DNA of 64,000 nt, taken from Chrysomallon squamiferum. Lineage: Eukaryota > Mollusca > Gastropoda > Neomphalida > Peltospiridae. The DNA lies in NCBI GenBank assembly GCA_012295275.1, contig CM022672.1, positions 13,126,495-13,190,494 on the forward strand, read 5' to 3'. Position 1 is the stretch's first letter; every line of letters starts with the position of its first letter. The notes beneath the pieces were generated by a model. It made no database searches, was not told the origin of the DNA, and saw only the letters and a list, made by a program, of their open reading frames with translations. Positions 47,366-62,959 of this stretch are shown one piece after another. Both the position numbers and the translations under genes were made by a program.

Positions 47366-48081
47366 TTATCCGATGTCACAGCAGACGTTATGGAGATATA
47401 AATCTTGAAAGGATGTTGAATATTTATTCTGAAAGTTATGCAGCAGATGCGACAGCTGACCGATGTTCAGCTGTTCGAGCTGACTTTGGATGTTGTCATT
47501 TGCTGTTTCTGGTCCCGCAGTTCCCCACCCCCAGCTACGTGGCCAGCTTTTAGTCGACTTTACCAGTGCCATTACTTTGTGTATGTAGTAATCTTTTATA
47601 TTGTCAATCAAGTCTGTTTTAGAAGACGGTGAATCTTCGGGACCTTTGTGGTCGTTTCGGGCATTAATGAAATCGTCGGTCCCCTGGCTGATCTTCACTG
47701 GTTTTGAACTTCCCGTTTTGTACGAGTCAGCGACAGATCTTTTGTTGCCAGTGTTTAAAATTGTGCCCAGAAAAGCGGACCTATTTGGTTTGTTCTGTGT
47801 AAGAATGTTATCATTATGCAGACCTCTGTCTTTTTCGTTGTTTTTGTTTGTTCTTTTCCTTTCTTGATTTAATTTTCCGTGTGTCTGGTCACTTCTGCCT
47901 GACTGTGAATACGGATTTGTTTCATTGCCTGCAGTTTTACTTTTTGTTTTCGTTGTTTTATCCGTCCCATTATCACTTGGTGCCCATTTTGAGTGTCCGT
48001 GAAATTTCGGCTGTTGTTCAATCCTGAGAAACAGTTTCATAAAACACGGCAAGTCACTGCATAATTTTTCGTTTGAATTAT
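47366..48081 (-). CDS. Exon 2 of the four-cysteine secreted protein
   Basis: The acceptor is TCGTTTTCAG at the 48082 side; the stop is at 47368-47366. The frame stays open upstream to an ATG at 48160, but that start would give no signal peptide and encode an asparagine run from a TTA repeat, so splicing from exon 1 is preferred. A 238-codon open frame in this AT-rich DNA is itself good evidence for coding. Confidence 0.7.
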
Positions 48082-48848
48082 CTGAAAACGAAGAAAATAA
48101 TTTATTATTATTATTATAAATTTGATGAACTGAAATATATTTTAGTGTTTCCAAAAACATTAATGTGAACTATCATTGAACAGACTCCTGCCTTCTTCGT
48201 TAAATAACCAATGGTGAATTTTAAAAATGCCTAAAAACAAGCATACATTTTTCATTTTACAAATGATTAGTTTAAGATTGTGTTCTGCTTAGGATAATTT
48301 CTTTCTTTCACTTTTTTATTTGTTTTTGCCTCTTTTTCTTTTCTTTCTTTCCTTCTTTTTAAAAAAAACAACAACATACCCCCTCAAAAAACGATTTTTA
48401 AAATTTATTTTCTATCAATTTATAAATCTCTCTTAAATTTAAAGTTACAAAACAAATATTTTTAATAATTAAACTTGTAATATATAATTCCGACAATACA
48501 AAATTATTTTATTTTATTTTATTTCTTAATATAGATTTCTTCTTATTATTCTTCTTGATGCTTTATTTATTTCTGTCTGAAATGACGTCATAAAACGAAA
48601 AACCATCCTAGAGGGCTTGTTGTTGCCGCCATATATTATCTCTAAAGAATAGTAACAACAAGTAAAAAACAATACCTATGAACTGTACTGAATTTTATTT
48701 AGACGAAGAAATTATCAAAAATTCATATGCTTCAACAACAGAATGCAAATTATTTACCTGGCTTCAAAGATGCTTCTCTCGGTACAGTTCGAGATGAAGT
48801 GAAATGATACAGAGCGAGAAACAACACGAAATATACGAATTTCTCCAT
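47366..48848 (-). CDS. Secreted protein of unknown family, four cysteines (two exons, 268 aa)
   Basis: I do not recognise the family. Exon 1, 48848-48758, encodes a typical signal peptide (MEKFVYFVLFLALYHFTSS), then RTVPREASLKP. Exon 2, 48081-47366, joins in phase (GAT, Asp31) and runs to TAA. The mature chain begins near residue 20 or 21. It has CSDLPC (Cys38, Cys43) near its N-terminus and CC (264, 265) four residues from its C-terminus, and no other cysteine. The middle is hydrophilic and rich in Ser, Asn, Lys and Thr, with N-glycosylation sequons (NGTD, NETN) and Lys-Arg sites (ERKRTNK, GNKRSVAD). The last 80 residues look helical (DLIDNIKDYYIHKVMALVKS, QLEQLNIGQLSHLLHNFQNK) around a Trp-rich SWPRSWGWG. 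It could be a prohormone or a cytokine-like factor; neither is proven. Confidence 0.62.
48583..48590. promoter_or_regulatory. Perfect palindromic CRE (TGACGTCA)
   Basis: Lies in the intron of the four-cysteine secreted protein gene, 42 bp before a GCCGCCAT motif (48625-48632). It is the consensus for CREB/ATF dimers. Confidence 0.5.
48758..48848 (-). CDS. Exon 1 of the four-cysteine secreted protein (signal peptide)
   Basis: ATG at 48848-48846 and donor G|GTAAATAA. Thirty codons plus one base. A hydrophobic core VYFVLFLALYHF follows MEK, with small residues TSS as the probable cleavage site. It is too short to stand out as an open frame. Confidence 0.65.
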
Positions 48849-49027
48849 AGCTCACTGCTTTCTGATTTTACCTGTAACGCTTCGGAGTCGACTTACAACT
48901 GCAGGTGACAACTGAAACACGAAAGTGATTAATTTTGTTTGATGTTAAAGGTCGGTTATGGGTTTTTTTTCCGATCCGATGTTTATGAGTAGTTTGTGAT
49001 GTCAATAGTGTATCTAGGCTTACGCAA

Positions 49028-49035
49028 TTTATATA
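49028..49035 (-). promoter_or_regulatory. TATATAAA box upstream of the secreted-protein gene
   Basis: On the minus strand, 180 bp before the start codon. An acceptor-like GTGTTTCAG near 48911 would allow a small 5'UTR intron between. Inference only. Confidence 0.35.
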
Positions 49036-49062
49036 GATAACTTATTTATTTATTTTGCTGTT

Positions 49063-49065
<3 letters not shown>

Positions 49066-49104
<39 letters not shown>

Positions 49105-49121
49105 TATTATTATTATTATTA
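49066..49121. repeat. Inverted (AAT)n-(ATT)n microsatellite
   Basis: About 13 AAT units turn into ATT units, followed by a short (TG)n at 49136-49159. Confidence 0.95.
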
Positions 49122-49650
49122 CTTTATTATTATTGTTGTGTGTGTGTGTGTGTGTGTGATACGCTGTATATTTGTTCGTAATAATATGGTCATGGAGGGA
49201 TTACTATTATTGTTAATATTGTTGTTATCATTTTTGTTATTAATTTATTATTTTTATAACTTTGTTTATCACTATCATCATCATCATTATTATCAGTATT
49301 ATTTTTTAATCACTGTTGTTAAGTATTTTATACTGCGTGACAATTTCTGTTGAAATTCAATGACAGAATTCTATCTCAAAGGACAAAATGTTTACTTTTA
49401 ATATAGCTTCTTGTTAATTCTAAAATTATATATTTTATATATATAATGTTTAATGTTCCTGAACAGTGTATTTTCCTTCGGCAAACACACAGATTATTAG
49501 TATTTAGAGCGAGAGATTCAGAAGAAAAGACTACAAAAGTGCATCCATTAATTTCAATGAATTACCAATAAAAGGGAGAATTACTGAAAATAATTAAATA
49601 TAGTAATTCGTATTATGTAGAAATTATCGGGAACATGACGAGTTCGATTA

Positions 49651-49651
49651 A

Positions 49652-49701
<50 letters not shown>
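49651..49701. repeat. (AAT)n microsatellite
   Basis: About 17 units. Confidence 0.95.
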
Positions 49702-49706
<5 letters not shown>

Positions 49707-51144
49707 AATAAATAAATAAACCTATTTTTATATATCATATATCATCACAGCGAGATGGATTTTTTAGGATTCATACCTCATTTGATTTAATTATATATAA
49801 ATGGTTAGAGACTGACAAAAATTAAATTAAAGAGACATAGAGACATGAAATTATCCAACTGTCTTGTTATATTTAAAACAGATACAATAAATATTTAAAA
49901 ATTCTGAACAATAAAAACGAGTGTTATTTGCTTTCCTCTCTGACTTTTTAAATTTTCATCTCTCGTTTTATTTTTGTTGTTATGCCTGATGTTATTATTA
50001 TTATTATTATTATCGTTGTTGTTATTGTTTTTTGTTGTTCTTTGTTCTTCTTCTTCGTCGTCTTCTTCTTCATATTATTAATTTTGTTATTCTTTTTGTT
50101 CGTTGAATATGGAAAACACTTTATATGGTTTTTATCTATACTGACGTTTCATATTTTTTAATTAACATATTAACATATAAATTTAACTAAATTCAAATCT
50201 ATCTTTCGTCCTGAATATGTATTTAACATCCTTTACTTATTTATAAATAAATATAGTGCATGTACAAACAAATATAGAGACAAAGTAGATATGTTACAAA
50301 AAAAAAAATTCACCTCTGAGATTTTATTGGATAGAGCCTTAAGAAACAAACAAAATGAGATCCACATTTTTCAAATATCTTGAAAATTGACAAACAAACA
50401 AAATAGAGACAAAAATACTGTGATCCAGATAAAAAACGTGTTAAAAAAAAAAAAATTAAAAAAGAGAAATGTAAACAATTTTTTTATTTAGCTGGAGCCA
50501 AAGGAAACATCAACAAAAACTAAAAATTGCTGAGAACAGAATTAGAGTATAAACAAAGTCATTCACGTAGTTTATAAATAAGGTAAACAAACGCTTTCGA
50601 CCAATCAGAAGGCAGCATTTGGTTGACGTATCCTGATTCCCTCAAACGGCGACTGCCATTACCATAACAAAGAACTGCGTTTAATATCGTTCACAATCGA
50701 ACAAACCATGTTCGCAATTATAGATTTCCGTGAAATTTGACAGAAATAAAGTTAAATAAATGATCTATTGAAAGCATATGTGCTTGTTTTTTTTTTTTTT
50801 TTTTTTAAATCGCTCACATGCTAAGCCTACTTAGATGACTTTGTAAGGCAAATTTAAAAAAAAAAAGTTATAAGAATATTGCAGATACTCGTGTTTAATA
50901 GAAATTAAATTTTCGAAAGCGAGGATGAGTAGAATTGTGTGCAGAACATCATCAAAAAAGATTTATTCTTGGAAATTTATTTATAAGCTGTTAGCAGGTT
51001 ATTTTCTGATGGTCCTCTCCCTGTCCACTGCTACTCGAGAATGACGTTATCTTTGATCATCAGAAAAGCCGAGATAGCGGAAAGTGTGTAATTGTAACTT
51101 TGCTACATAGAGACGTACAGACAAAGACGTCGAATCTGCGTGAT

Positions 51145-51310
51145 TACATACATACATACATATATATATATGTAGGTGTTTATGTATGTACGTATATATG
51201 TATTATCACAAACACTCGCGCGCATATATGTATATAAACGCACACATATACACGCATATACGAACACACAAATTTGAAAACACACACAAATACATACATA
51301 CATACATATA
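51145..51310. repeat. Degenerate CATA/TATG and CACA simple-sequence region
   Basis: Mostly alternating purine-pyrimidine tetranucleotide variants (CATA, TATG, CACA). Open frames through it are repeat translations. Confidence 0.85.
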
Positions 51311-52652
51311 TGCTTATTATATATTTATATGTTTGCATATTAATAAATAAAGATTTTTAGATAAATTAAATGAATATTTGATATGTTTGTTTTTTTCTTT
51401 TATAATAAACACACTCACTCAGACGAGTGAACGTCGTAACAAAAATAAAAACCAGTGTATTATATTACACTTCTGACGGGTAATGGCCGCCGACTCATCA
51501 ACTCAGTTGTTTGTGTGTGACGAGGAAATGTCTTTAAACAAAGACTTCCATTATTTCGTTTTCCTCCACATACAGAATTAAACAAAAGCTCTAATCAATT
51601 ATTCAAATGTATTTCATTGTTCGTAAAATAACTGTTCGGTAAAATGTTCTACAGCCGTTATTTACCATAAGCGAAATAAAAAGTTTAAATTCAAGGAACA
51701 AACGAAAACGTAAAGATGTTTTTACGGTGATAATAATTAAACTCACAGAAATCTTACAGACTGATGTACTGATTGATAACAGTTATATTTGAGGATAATG
51801 AATGTTCATGAATATTCAGAAACCGAAATAGCTAACAGATTATGAATTGCAGTTTGTATTGTAAAATATGTGCTGAAAACGAATATAATTATTGGGAACG
51901 GAAAGATACAACGTGCAGGAACAAATATGCACAAATATATATATATAGTCTTTATTTAATAGTTCAAATATGTCATGACAGTTTAAAAATAGCAATTTTG
52001 TTTCAGTGACCGCCGAGTGACTAAAGAAACTAATGTGTATATATAATAGTGTATTCAAAGATTCAAACAAGATCTTGTTGATGACTTGGAAAATACATCT
52101 CTGAAAATGACGTAATTTAGAATTTAGATTCCACAGGCAGGAAAGCACTCGTCGCGGTTTTAAACAGACAAATCTTTGGGATCATGGAAAAAGAAAAACA
52201 ACCGACAAAGTACTGATGCATTAGACTCGCGATTAACCACCGGTTTACAACACACGTTAAATATATTTCATAACATACGTTTCTGTATATAAACTAATGC
52301 TAGCAAATAAATATACGACATGAAACAGTCTGTTTACATAAATATTTTATTTCCAGATCATATTTGTGACAAAAAGGCGGATATAATTATTTATGAAAGG
52401 CAATTTTTGATTCATTTATTTATTGTTAGATAATAATGGCTTTAATCGATGAACTGTCGAATTTATAAACGATTTTGGAACGGGCAAATACGTCATGGGT
52501 TTAAATTATTAAACGGGCAAATACTAAACAATAACACGACTGTTTCTGAGAACATCAAAGATTGAGATGTTTTAGTTAAGTCCGATAAAGAAAACGCGTG
52601 TGGCGGTTGTGTAACATCGATGTGTTATTTTCCAATCACTTTGGATTTCTGT

Positions 52653-56195
<3,543 letters not shown>

Positions 56196-56650
56196 CTTCA
56201 CTTTCTGAAACAAACGGAACAAGACGGTGACATACGGGCAGCCTATAGACAAATGATGATTCGCGATACGCACGTTGTTTAAAATGTAATGAAAATACGA
56301 TACCACGTTACAAAAAATTACAGGCTGGGGAGGATCAGTTATGATAAATGTTTAGGGCCAGATGTATTTCAGAGTTCGGAAAAAAAAATTTGATTTTAGA
56401 ATATAACGACATAACCTGAGAATGGGATATAAGTCTAAACACAAATTCCATTTATAGTTCATATACAACTTTGACAGATTCTGTGCGGGGTTTTTTATTA
56501 TGATTTTTTTTTTTTTTTTTTTTGTTCATGAAAAAAAGGTTTGTGTATGCAAAACCATCCGAAAAATGTGAGATATCACCATTATAGATGCTCGGTAAAA
56601 TGTTCTTAGTTTCCTGATTTTGGATAAGGAATCCTCTAACTGTATTATAC

Positions 56651-56653
<3 letters not shown>

Positions 56654-56687
<34 letters not shown>
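56654..56687. repeat. (TTA)n microsatellite
   Basis: About 11 units, in the 5'UTR intron of the RFamide gene. Confidence 0.95.
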
Positions 56688-56786
56688 TAAATTTTATTTT
56701 ATTTATTTATTTTGCCAGTGTAAGAGAATTGCACTGTTTTATTATCAAAATGAACACTTTAGTAGCATCCAACGACAACAGATGAA

Positions 56787-56788
<2 letters not shown>

Positions 56789-56841
<53 letters not shown>
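56789..56841. repeat. (AAT)n microsatellite
   Basis: About 17 units, opposite in sense to the TTA array 100 bp to the left. Confidence 0.95.
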
Positions 56842-56844
<3 letters not shown>

Positions 56845-57256
56845 TAAATTAATAAAATAAATTAATAATGATGATGATGATGATTTTATAATTGTGTAAT
56901 CTAGTGTTTTTTTAGTATAATAATGGCACTGAAGATTATAACGGGATGGGAGATGAACATAAATTTAAATAAAATAAAAAAAATAAAAAGTTTAAAATTG
57001 TTTTGTTTTTTTTAAATGTCAGCTACAGACATAATATGAATTGCATTACTGGTCTCTGAATTCGTACTGGTCAGATTATTCTGTCGGATCCTTTCAGTCT
57101 TATTCCTTTTATTTTCGTTTGCTAATGTTTTTTGATTTACTGGTATAATCTAAAAACTGAAGTTATAAGAAATGTGTTATTATACTTCTGTGAAACTTGC
57201 TCTCTGCAAGATGGAGAAGTTAATAGCTCTGTGCAATACAGAGAATGTCGGTGACG

Positions 57257-57257
<1 letters not shown>

Positions 57258-57297
<40 letters not shown>
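57258..57297. repeat. (TTA)n microsatellite
   Basis: About 13 units in the same intron. Confidence 0.95.
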
Positions 57298-57298
<1 letters not shown>

Positions 57299-57615
57299 AT
57301 GGTGAAAAATAAACAGTCAGCGATACCCTATGGATAAAAGTTGGTATCAGTATAAAAATTCTAAAGTTAAATTTTGTTACAGAATGGAAGCTTGCAACAA
57401 AAATACAAATAACACAATTAAATAATAACTGCAACAAGTACTGATATATTTTTTTGTTAAAATATATTGAAAATCTGTGAACATTTCCTTTCCACAAATA
57501 GACAAATACATGCACAGAGATACAAGTACACACACACAAGGACACACACATAACTTAGAAGAAAGACAAAATAACCATGAAGAAACACGTACATACACAT
57601 ACAAACGCAAAACAA

Positions 57616-57618
<3 letters not shown>

Positions 57619-57676
<58 letters not shown>
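57619..57676. repeat. (CA)n microsatellite, 58 bp
   Basis: Lies about 50 bp inside the 5'UTR intron of the RFamide gene, close to its promoter. Confidence 0.97.
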
Positions 57677-57678
<2 letters not shown>

Positions 57679-57723
57679 CCTCCCTACAAACTTAAGACTC
57701 AACTTAAAAATCAAAGTACCTAC

Positions 57724-57750
57724 CTGTATAGCTTTGCGTTGACTGAGCAC
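57724..57750 (-). other. Probable 5'UTR exon of the RFamide precursor gene
   Basis: The minus strand reads …GCAAAGCTATACAG|GTAGGT, a strong donor. The matching acceptor is at 56205. The left edge is set by the TATA box (about 30 bases upstream) and is approximate. Confidence 0.45.
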
Positions 57751-57777
57751 CTTGGAAAATTAGACGTCAATTTTGGT

Positions 57778-57784
57778 TTTTATA
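57778..57784 (-). promoter_or_regulatory. TATA box (TATAAAA) of the RFamide precursor gene
   Basis: CATATAAAAACC on the minus strand, about 55 bases before the 5'UTR donor. It is followed by TTGACGTC (57770-57763), a CRE-like site. Confidence 0.5.
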
Positions 57785-58329
57785 TGAAGCCAGCTATGCA
57801 GAAACCCACGCATCAGTGCAAACAATAAACATTTTAACACTTATTGTCTCATACTGTTCTGTCGCCAACGTCCATTGTTATGGAAAATAAGGGATGAATA
57901 TTGGCATATTCTGCGGAAGTGGATCATATTCGGACAGGCGCGCAGGAAATGCGTAGATTACAGCATGTCGTATTCTTTTCCACAAAAGATTAGCACTGGT
58001 TAACGCATTGTATCACAGCTGTCGTTTCCTAATCAGTTTGTATTGCTTTTCTGTTTTTGCTTACTTCTTAACCGTCAGCGCTAATCTTCGTTAACTTTTC
58101 ATTTAGCAGCAATTTGCACCGGTTCTCGTCACGACAATACGCTTCGTTTCAAAGAGGAGAAAGAACAGTTATTTTTGGGCTGTGTCAAATATTCAACATG
58201 TTAATCGAATGGTTAAGTCTTAAAGATTTCATTTAAAGGTACATACAAATACTATTTATTTATTTATTTTATTTTTTATGTATTAACAGTTTATTAATTT
58301 ATTAAAGCTTGTCTATGAAAATAGCTTCG

Positions 58330-58337
58330 TGACGTCA
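58330..58337. promoter_or_regulatory. Perfect palindromic CRE (GTGACGTCAC context)
   Basis: About 550 bp upstream of the RFamide TATA box. The flanking G/C extend the palindrome to 10 bp. Confidence 0.5.
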
Positions 58338-58700
58338 CATCATGCAAAGCTATGTCAAAAAAACATGATTTTTGGATATGTTAGTTTTTAGTGATTGTCA
58401 GTCTGTCAGATTACTTTGTGTGTGTGTGTGTGTGTGTGTATGTGTTTAAATATAGTAGTAACTTGAACATTTTATAAAAACATACATTTTAATCGTTTGT
58501 TTCTAACATGAAAAATAAACTTTAATCTAAAATTTGCAATAACGTAACAGAAATCTTTCTTCTAAACGTTGTTTTCATTTTATTTACTCTGCGTTACATA
58601 GTTTATAAAATATTTATATATTTAAAACACAGGCGTTAAGTAATCATTTCATTCATATTTCTGTTCATAAATGACGGAATAACCCTTTATTAACACTTAA

Positions 58701-58702
<2 letters not shown>

Positions 58703-58751
<49 letters not shown>
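58703..58751. repeat. (TAA)n microsatellite
   Basis: About 16 units, followed at 58808-58853 by a (TTTTA)n array of about nine units. Confidence 0.95.
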
Positions 58752-59213
58752 TCGTAATAAAGGGCGTAAAGGGTAAAAATATTGTTTATTTTTATTTTAA
58801 CTGTATTATTTTATTTTATTTTATTTTATTTTATTTTATTTTATTTGTTTGTTTATTTGTTTTGACAACGTCTTATTTTCTAAGCTTCCTTCACTTCAGG
58901 AATAAAAAATAAGTTATAAAACTATTTTGATTTATATATATATATATATAACTCATCGATCCTCCAACAAATGATAATTCTAAAATATTACAATGATCCC
59001 CCATTCAAACAAACAGACAAAATTTAATGAAAGGAGTCAAAACCATCTCTAATTCGAACCCTGATGACCTTCTAAAATGCTTTCTGAATTATGCAAACCC
59101 CCCATCCCAAACAAATAGACAAAAACAAAACAACAGCAACATATAAATATACTATAAATTCACATGGTAGTGTTGAAGTCTTCTTTCTATGATTAGTTAT
59201 CAAGAATTTCTCC

Positions 59214-59262
59214 GTTAGTTTATTGGTAGAGCACTATCTGCTTAATTCGTATGCACTTTGGT
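59214..59262 (+). mobile_element. Possible tRNA-derived SINE head fragment
   Basis: GTTTATTGGTAGAGCACTAT followed by CTGCTTAATTCGTATGCACT resembles a tRNA A-box region and the head of the SINE near 54.9 kb. It is too diverged and short to be sure, and no tRNA fold is completed. Confidence 0.25.
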
Positions 59263-59378
59263 TTGCACTGTTAAACTATTGGTGAACAACTGTTTTGATG
59301 TTTGCTTGATACTGTGCGGTGTATTCATTCGCGCTCCGATTCCTTTAAAGATAATTTTGCAAGATGCCAATTTTACTA

Positions 59379-59398
59379 TTATTATTATTTTTTATTTA

Positions 59399-59437
<39 letters not shown>
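59379..59437. repeat. (TTA)n microsatellite
   Basis: Interrupted once by TTTTATTTATT. A sister array at 59601-59639 is followed by (GTT)n. Confidence 0.95.
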
Positions 59438-59439
<2 letters not shown>

Positions 59440-59597
59440 TTTTTTTTTTCAAAAGAGAATTTTGGCCAGATTTGAATTAAATTTATTTATTTATTTGTAT
59501 TGTTATAGCAAAGAAGAAATTTATCCGTTATAAAACATTTTAACAATCAAATTCAGGTGATTTTGTTTTGTTATTTATTTATTTATTTATTTATTTA

Positions 59598-59639
<42 letters not shown>

Positions 59640-60642
59640 GTTGTTGTTGTTGTTGTCGTAGTAGCAAAGAAGAAATGTATCCGTAACAAAACATTTTAAC
59701 AATCCTATTTATTTTTTTTTTTTATTTTTTTTTTTTTTTTTTTTTTGGTCGTTATTGTTGTCGTTTGTTTTTTTAAATGGTTTCATAATTATTAATTCAA
59801 AATAATAGTCGTTGTGTTCCACTTTTGGACCTTTTTCGAGGTTATCTTTCAGAAGTATAATACTCGGTTTATTCGTCGATATTTTTACAGTTTACATTTA
59901 AAAAATGTGGTAATTTCTGTTACTCCTACATTTTAATTTGTTATCATGCATGGTCGGCCAAATCGAATACGAACAATAATATAAAAAAAAAGTAAAATAA
60001 AATAATAAAAAGCAATTATATTTGCATTTATAAAGTTTCTATTTATAAAAACAATTATGTAAACCCCAGAGTGTGACAGATTGACAAATACGAGTGACTG
60101 TTTTTATATTCAAGTGTTTGTTTATAGTTACCATCATTACTAAAACATTAGACTCAAACTCTAAATTACTGTTTCTCTAGAATTTAACTGTCCATGACGG
60201 AAATGAACAATTAAATTATTGTGACAAGAACAAACTGGATAAAAACACTTTTATATACGTCAATGTGATTAGTTTCTTTGTGTCTAAAAATAAATGATTA
60301 ATAATTATGACGTTTCGTGATAAAATAAAATTTTCTGACCGTACATGTAGTCTGATGTTTTCGTTGTCTGTTATTGTTGTTTACCTTAAATTTTTTTTTT
60401 ACTATATCAAAGTTAAAGAGAAAACAAAAGATTGCAAATTTTCATGACCATCAATCTGTTTCTTATTTTATAATTTATAATTGTTATATTTTGTTGTTAT
60501 AAAAGATTGGCAGAGAGACATTAACATAACATTAATTATTATGGGTTTTTTTTTTTTTTTTTTTTTAACCATTTTTAATAATTGTATTCATCATCTACTA
60601 CAGACATCATCATCATTCTTATTATCATTTTTGTCGTTGCAG

Positions 60643-60643
<1 letters not shown>

Positions 60644-60690
<47 letters not shown>
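60644..60690. repeat. (TTA)n microsatellite
   Basis: About 15 units within a longer ATT/GTT/ATC-rich stretch (60600-60722). Confidence 0.95.
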
Positions 60691-60693
<3 letters not shown>

Positions 60694-61244
60694 TGTTGTT
60701 GATGTTGTTACCATCATCATCATGAAACCATGCATTAAAAAAAAAAAAAAAAAAAAAAGTCAACAAGGAATACTCAGCTGTTGCTATAAACAAATTTGCT
60801 TTTGTTTTACAGCGATATTGATTAACTTTTTTTTTAACTCTGATTTTTTAATTTTTCTTTTTTTGACGACATTAAAGGAAAAAAAAAAGAAGAGATTTTC
60901 TGCGAAATTACCTATTTTTATCATTTTACTTTAGCTAATATCAATATACGACAATAAAAGATTATAATATACGGACCGCCGCCATTTTTGTTTTCAGTAG
61001 GTAATGTTATTGTATGGATCGCTGTATAAGTTTCTTCTAATGTTGCCTGAAAAATAATTTGTTTTGCTTGAAAGGTATGTTTTAAATGTTTTTCGCATTT
61101 CCTTAAATAAGCCATAGGGGATCGGATTTTCGGAAGTTTCGTCAAAATTGCAGTTATTTGGGGAAATAGAAAATAATAAACGAATATACAAAATGTATTT
61201 AAACGTTTTGAATCACTCACATGCTGTATGATAGGCACCGATTC

Positions 61245-61268
61245 CGAAAAAAAAAAAAAAAAAAAAAA

Positions 61269-61302
<34 letters not shown>
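61245..61302. repeat. A tract followed by (TAA)n
   Basis: About 26 A bases pass into about 11 TAA units, a form expected from an old poly(A) tail; no element body was recognised beside it. Confidence 0.85.
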
Positions 61303-61307
<5 letters not shown>

Positions 61308-62768
61308 CCGAACATCAAATGGCCAAAATTCTCATTCGTCCAACCAGATAAAACCCAACTGAACTCTATCTAGCCCAGCCTAAAATAGAAAATCACGTAA
61401 CCATTGTTATTAGAACTTACAGTACTGTTTCAATCATCTAATGTGTGTTATTGTTTTATTACATGCCGAGCAAACAGTGGAGACTTCACTGTTTAATAAA
61501 GAGTTTATTCTGGGCTGAAAGTAATTGTCTACTGCACGATTTCTTTTAATTTTTTATAACATTTACGGTAAGACAACATTTGGTCATTAAAAGCGATTGT
61601 CGTATACTCGAATGTAGTATAATTATGATAGATCTCATCATGGTCGTTTATTGAATTAATTTGTTCTTAAAAGAATACTCACACTAAAACTCGAGCTATT
61701 TGAGTTTGAAAGATGTACGTCGTGAGGACAATAAATACCACGATGATGATGACGTACTGATAATGCTAACAACAACAACAACAATAATAAAATTTACAAA
61801 ACACACAGACGTTTTGACATTCATTTATGCAGTCTCGTCCATGAAAAAGAAGACAGGGAAAAAAAAAAACAAAAACCCCACTACACACACAGTAACAACA
61901 GAACGCAGAAAAAAACTTACAAAGTCAAACAAATATCGAAAAATATTTGAGTAATAACATTTGTCAAATTAAGAACGGTTAAAAACAAAACAAAAAGTAA
62001 ATTAACAAGTTTTTTGTTTTTTCTCTCCACCTCCTACCATCAGTATTTATACTGATTAATGATTAGATTCATGGTAATAAATAAATGAACAAATATTATG
62101 TTTACGTTAACAGAATTTATGTATGTTCAATAATCTCTCTGTCTTTTTGTCTGTCTGTCTATCCATTTATCTCTCTCTCTCTCTTCCTCCCACCGTCTCC
62201 ATCTCACTCTCACTCGTCAGTTAAGTACTTAATATTAACGTTTTAATTACGAAACCCAGTGAGACTGTTGCTAGTATTGTTACGCTTTGGGAACTAATGA
62301 AAAAACCGGTCTACTGGGTAGTGGCGACCAATGGTAGAAAAGAGGACTCAATGAAGTGGAACCGTAATGTGAGAGTTTAATTGTTATAGGAAAGAATATT
62401 ATTGTTGGTATTCATAGACCAAATAAATTAAATGTCACGATTTATTTGTTTTAACCTGAGCAACGAATGGAGTCATGGTTCATTGATTTGTAAAGTGTAA
62501 AGCAATATTTTCTATGAACACATGGTTTATGATCGTGGATCAAACTGTCTTTCACGATAGGTTGCAGTTATACGCGGCTACACACCCACATACACACAAG
62601 AACAAATAAATAACAACAACAACAACAGCAACAGCAACAACAACAACAAAAATAGTAACAAGACATTTAAAAAAAAAATTTTTTTCATATATTATGATTG
62701 TATTGAAAAGTTTTAAATTATACTTTGCGTGAAATACTCATGAATAACATTAATTTTGTATAAATTAC

Positions 62769-62771
<3 letters not shown>

Positions 62772-62836
<65 letters not shown>
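62772..62836. repeat. (CT)n microsatellite, 65 bp
   Basis: An uninterrupted CT run. A shorter CT-rich stretch lies at 62170-62215. Confidence 0.98.
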
Positions 62837-62837
<1 letters not shown>

Positions 62838-62959
62838 ATAGTGTGTTTTTCTCTGGTTTATTATATTAATGGGTCGGTGGAGATGTTTTTACTTTGTCTT
62901 GTTTTGCTGAAGGGTTTTGCAAATTTTAAAAAAGTTTATTTGAAAATATGATTGTATTT

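Larger units (their letters stand above)
49036..52652. other. Intergenic region between the two secreted-product genes
   Basis: TAA/TTA and CA/TA-type simple repeats, with ordinary AT-rich sequence between. A CCAAT motif (ACCAATCAG near 50600) and a GC-richer patch at 50.58-50.70 kb are the only points of interest. The 3'UTR of the RFamide gene must lie in the right end. Confidence 0.65.

Noticed and set aside
47308-47867. Plus-strand frames opposite the four-cysteine protein gene
   Set aside because: They are antisense shadows of the minus-strand coding exon, which has a matching signal-peptide exon.
48081-48160. In-frame ATG at 48160 as the start of the four-cysteine protein
   Set aside because: It would add an asparagine run encoded by a TTA repeat and give no signal peptide; the acceptor at 48082 and exon 1 explain the protein better.
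60921-61238. Minus-strand 105-residue frame
   Set aside because: No recognised motif, and a GT-AG partner could not be found; the only feature is an ATGGCGGC word, reported separately.
62298-62382. 27-codon plus-strand frame (MKKPVYWVVATNGRK…)
   Set aside because: Too short, no signal peptide and no processing sites; probably chance.
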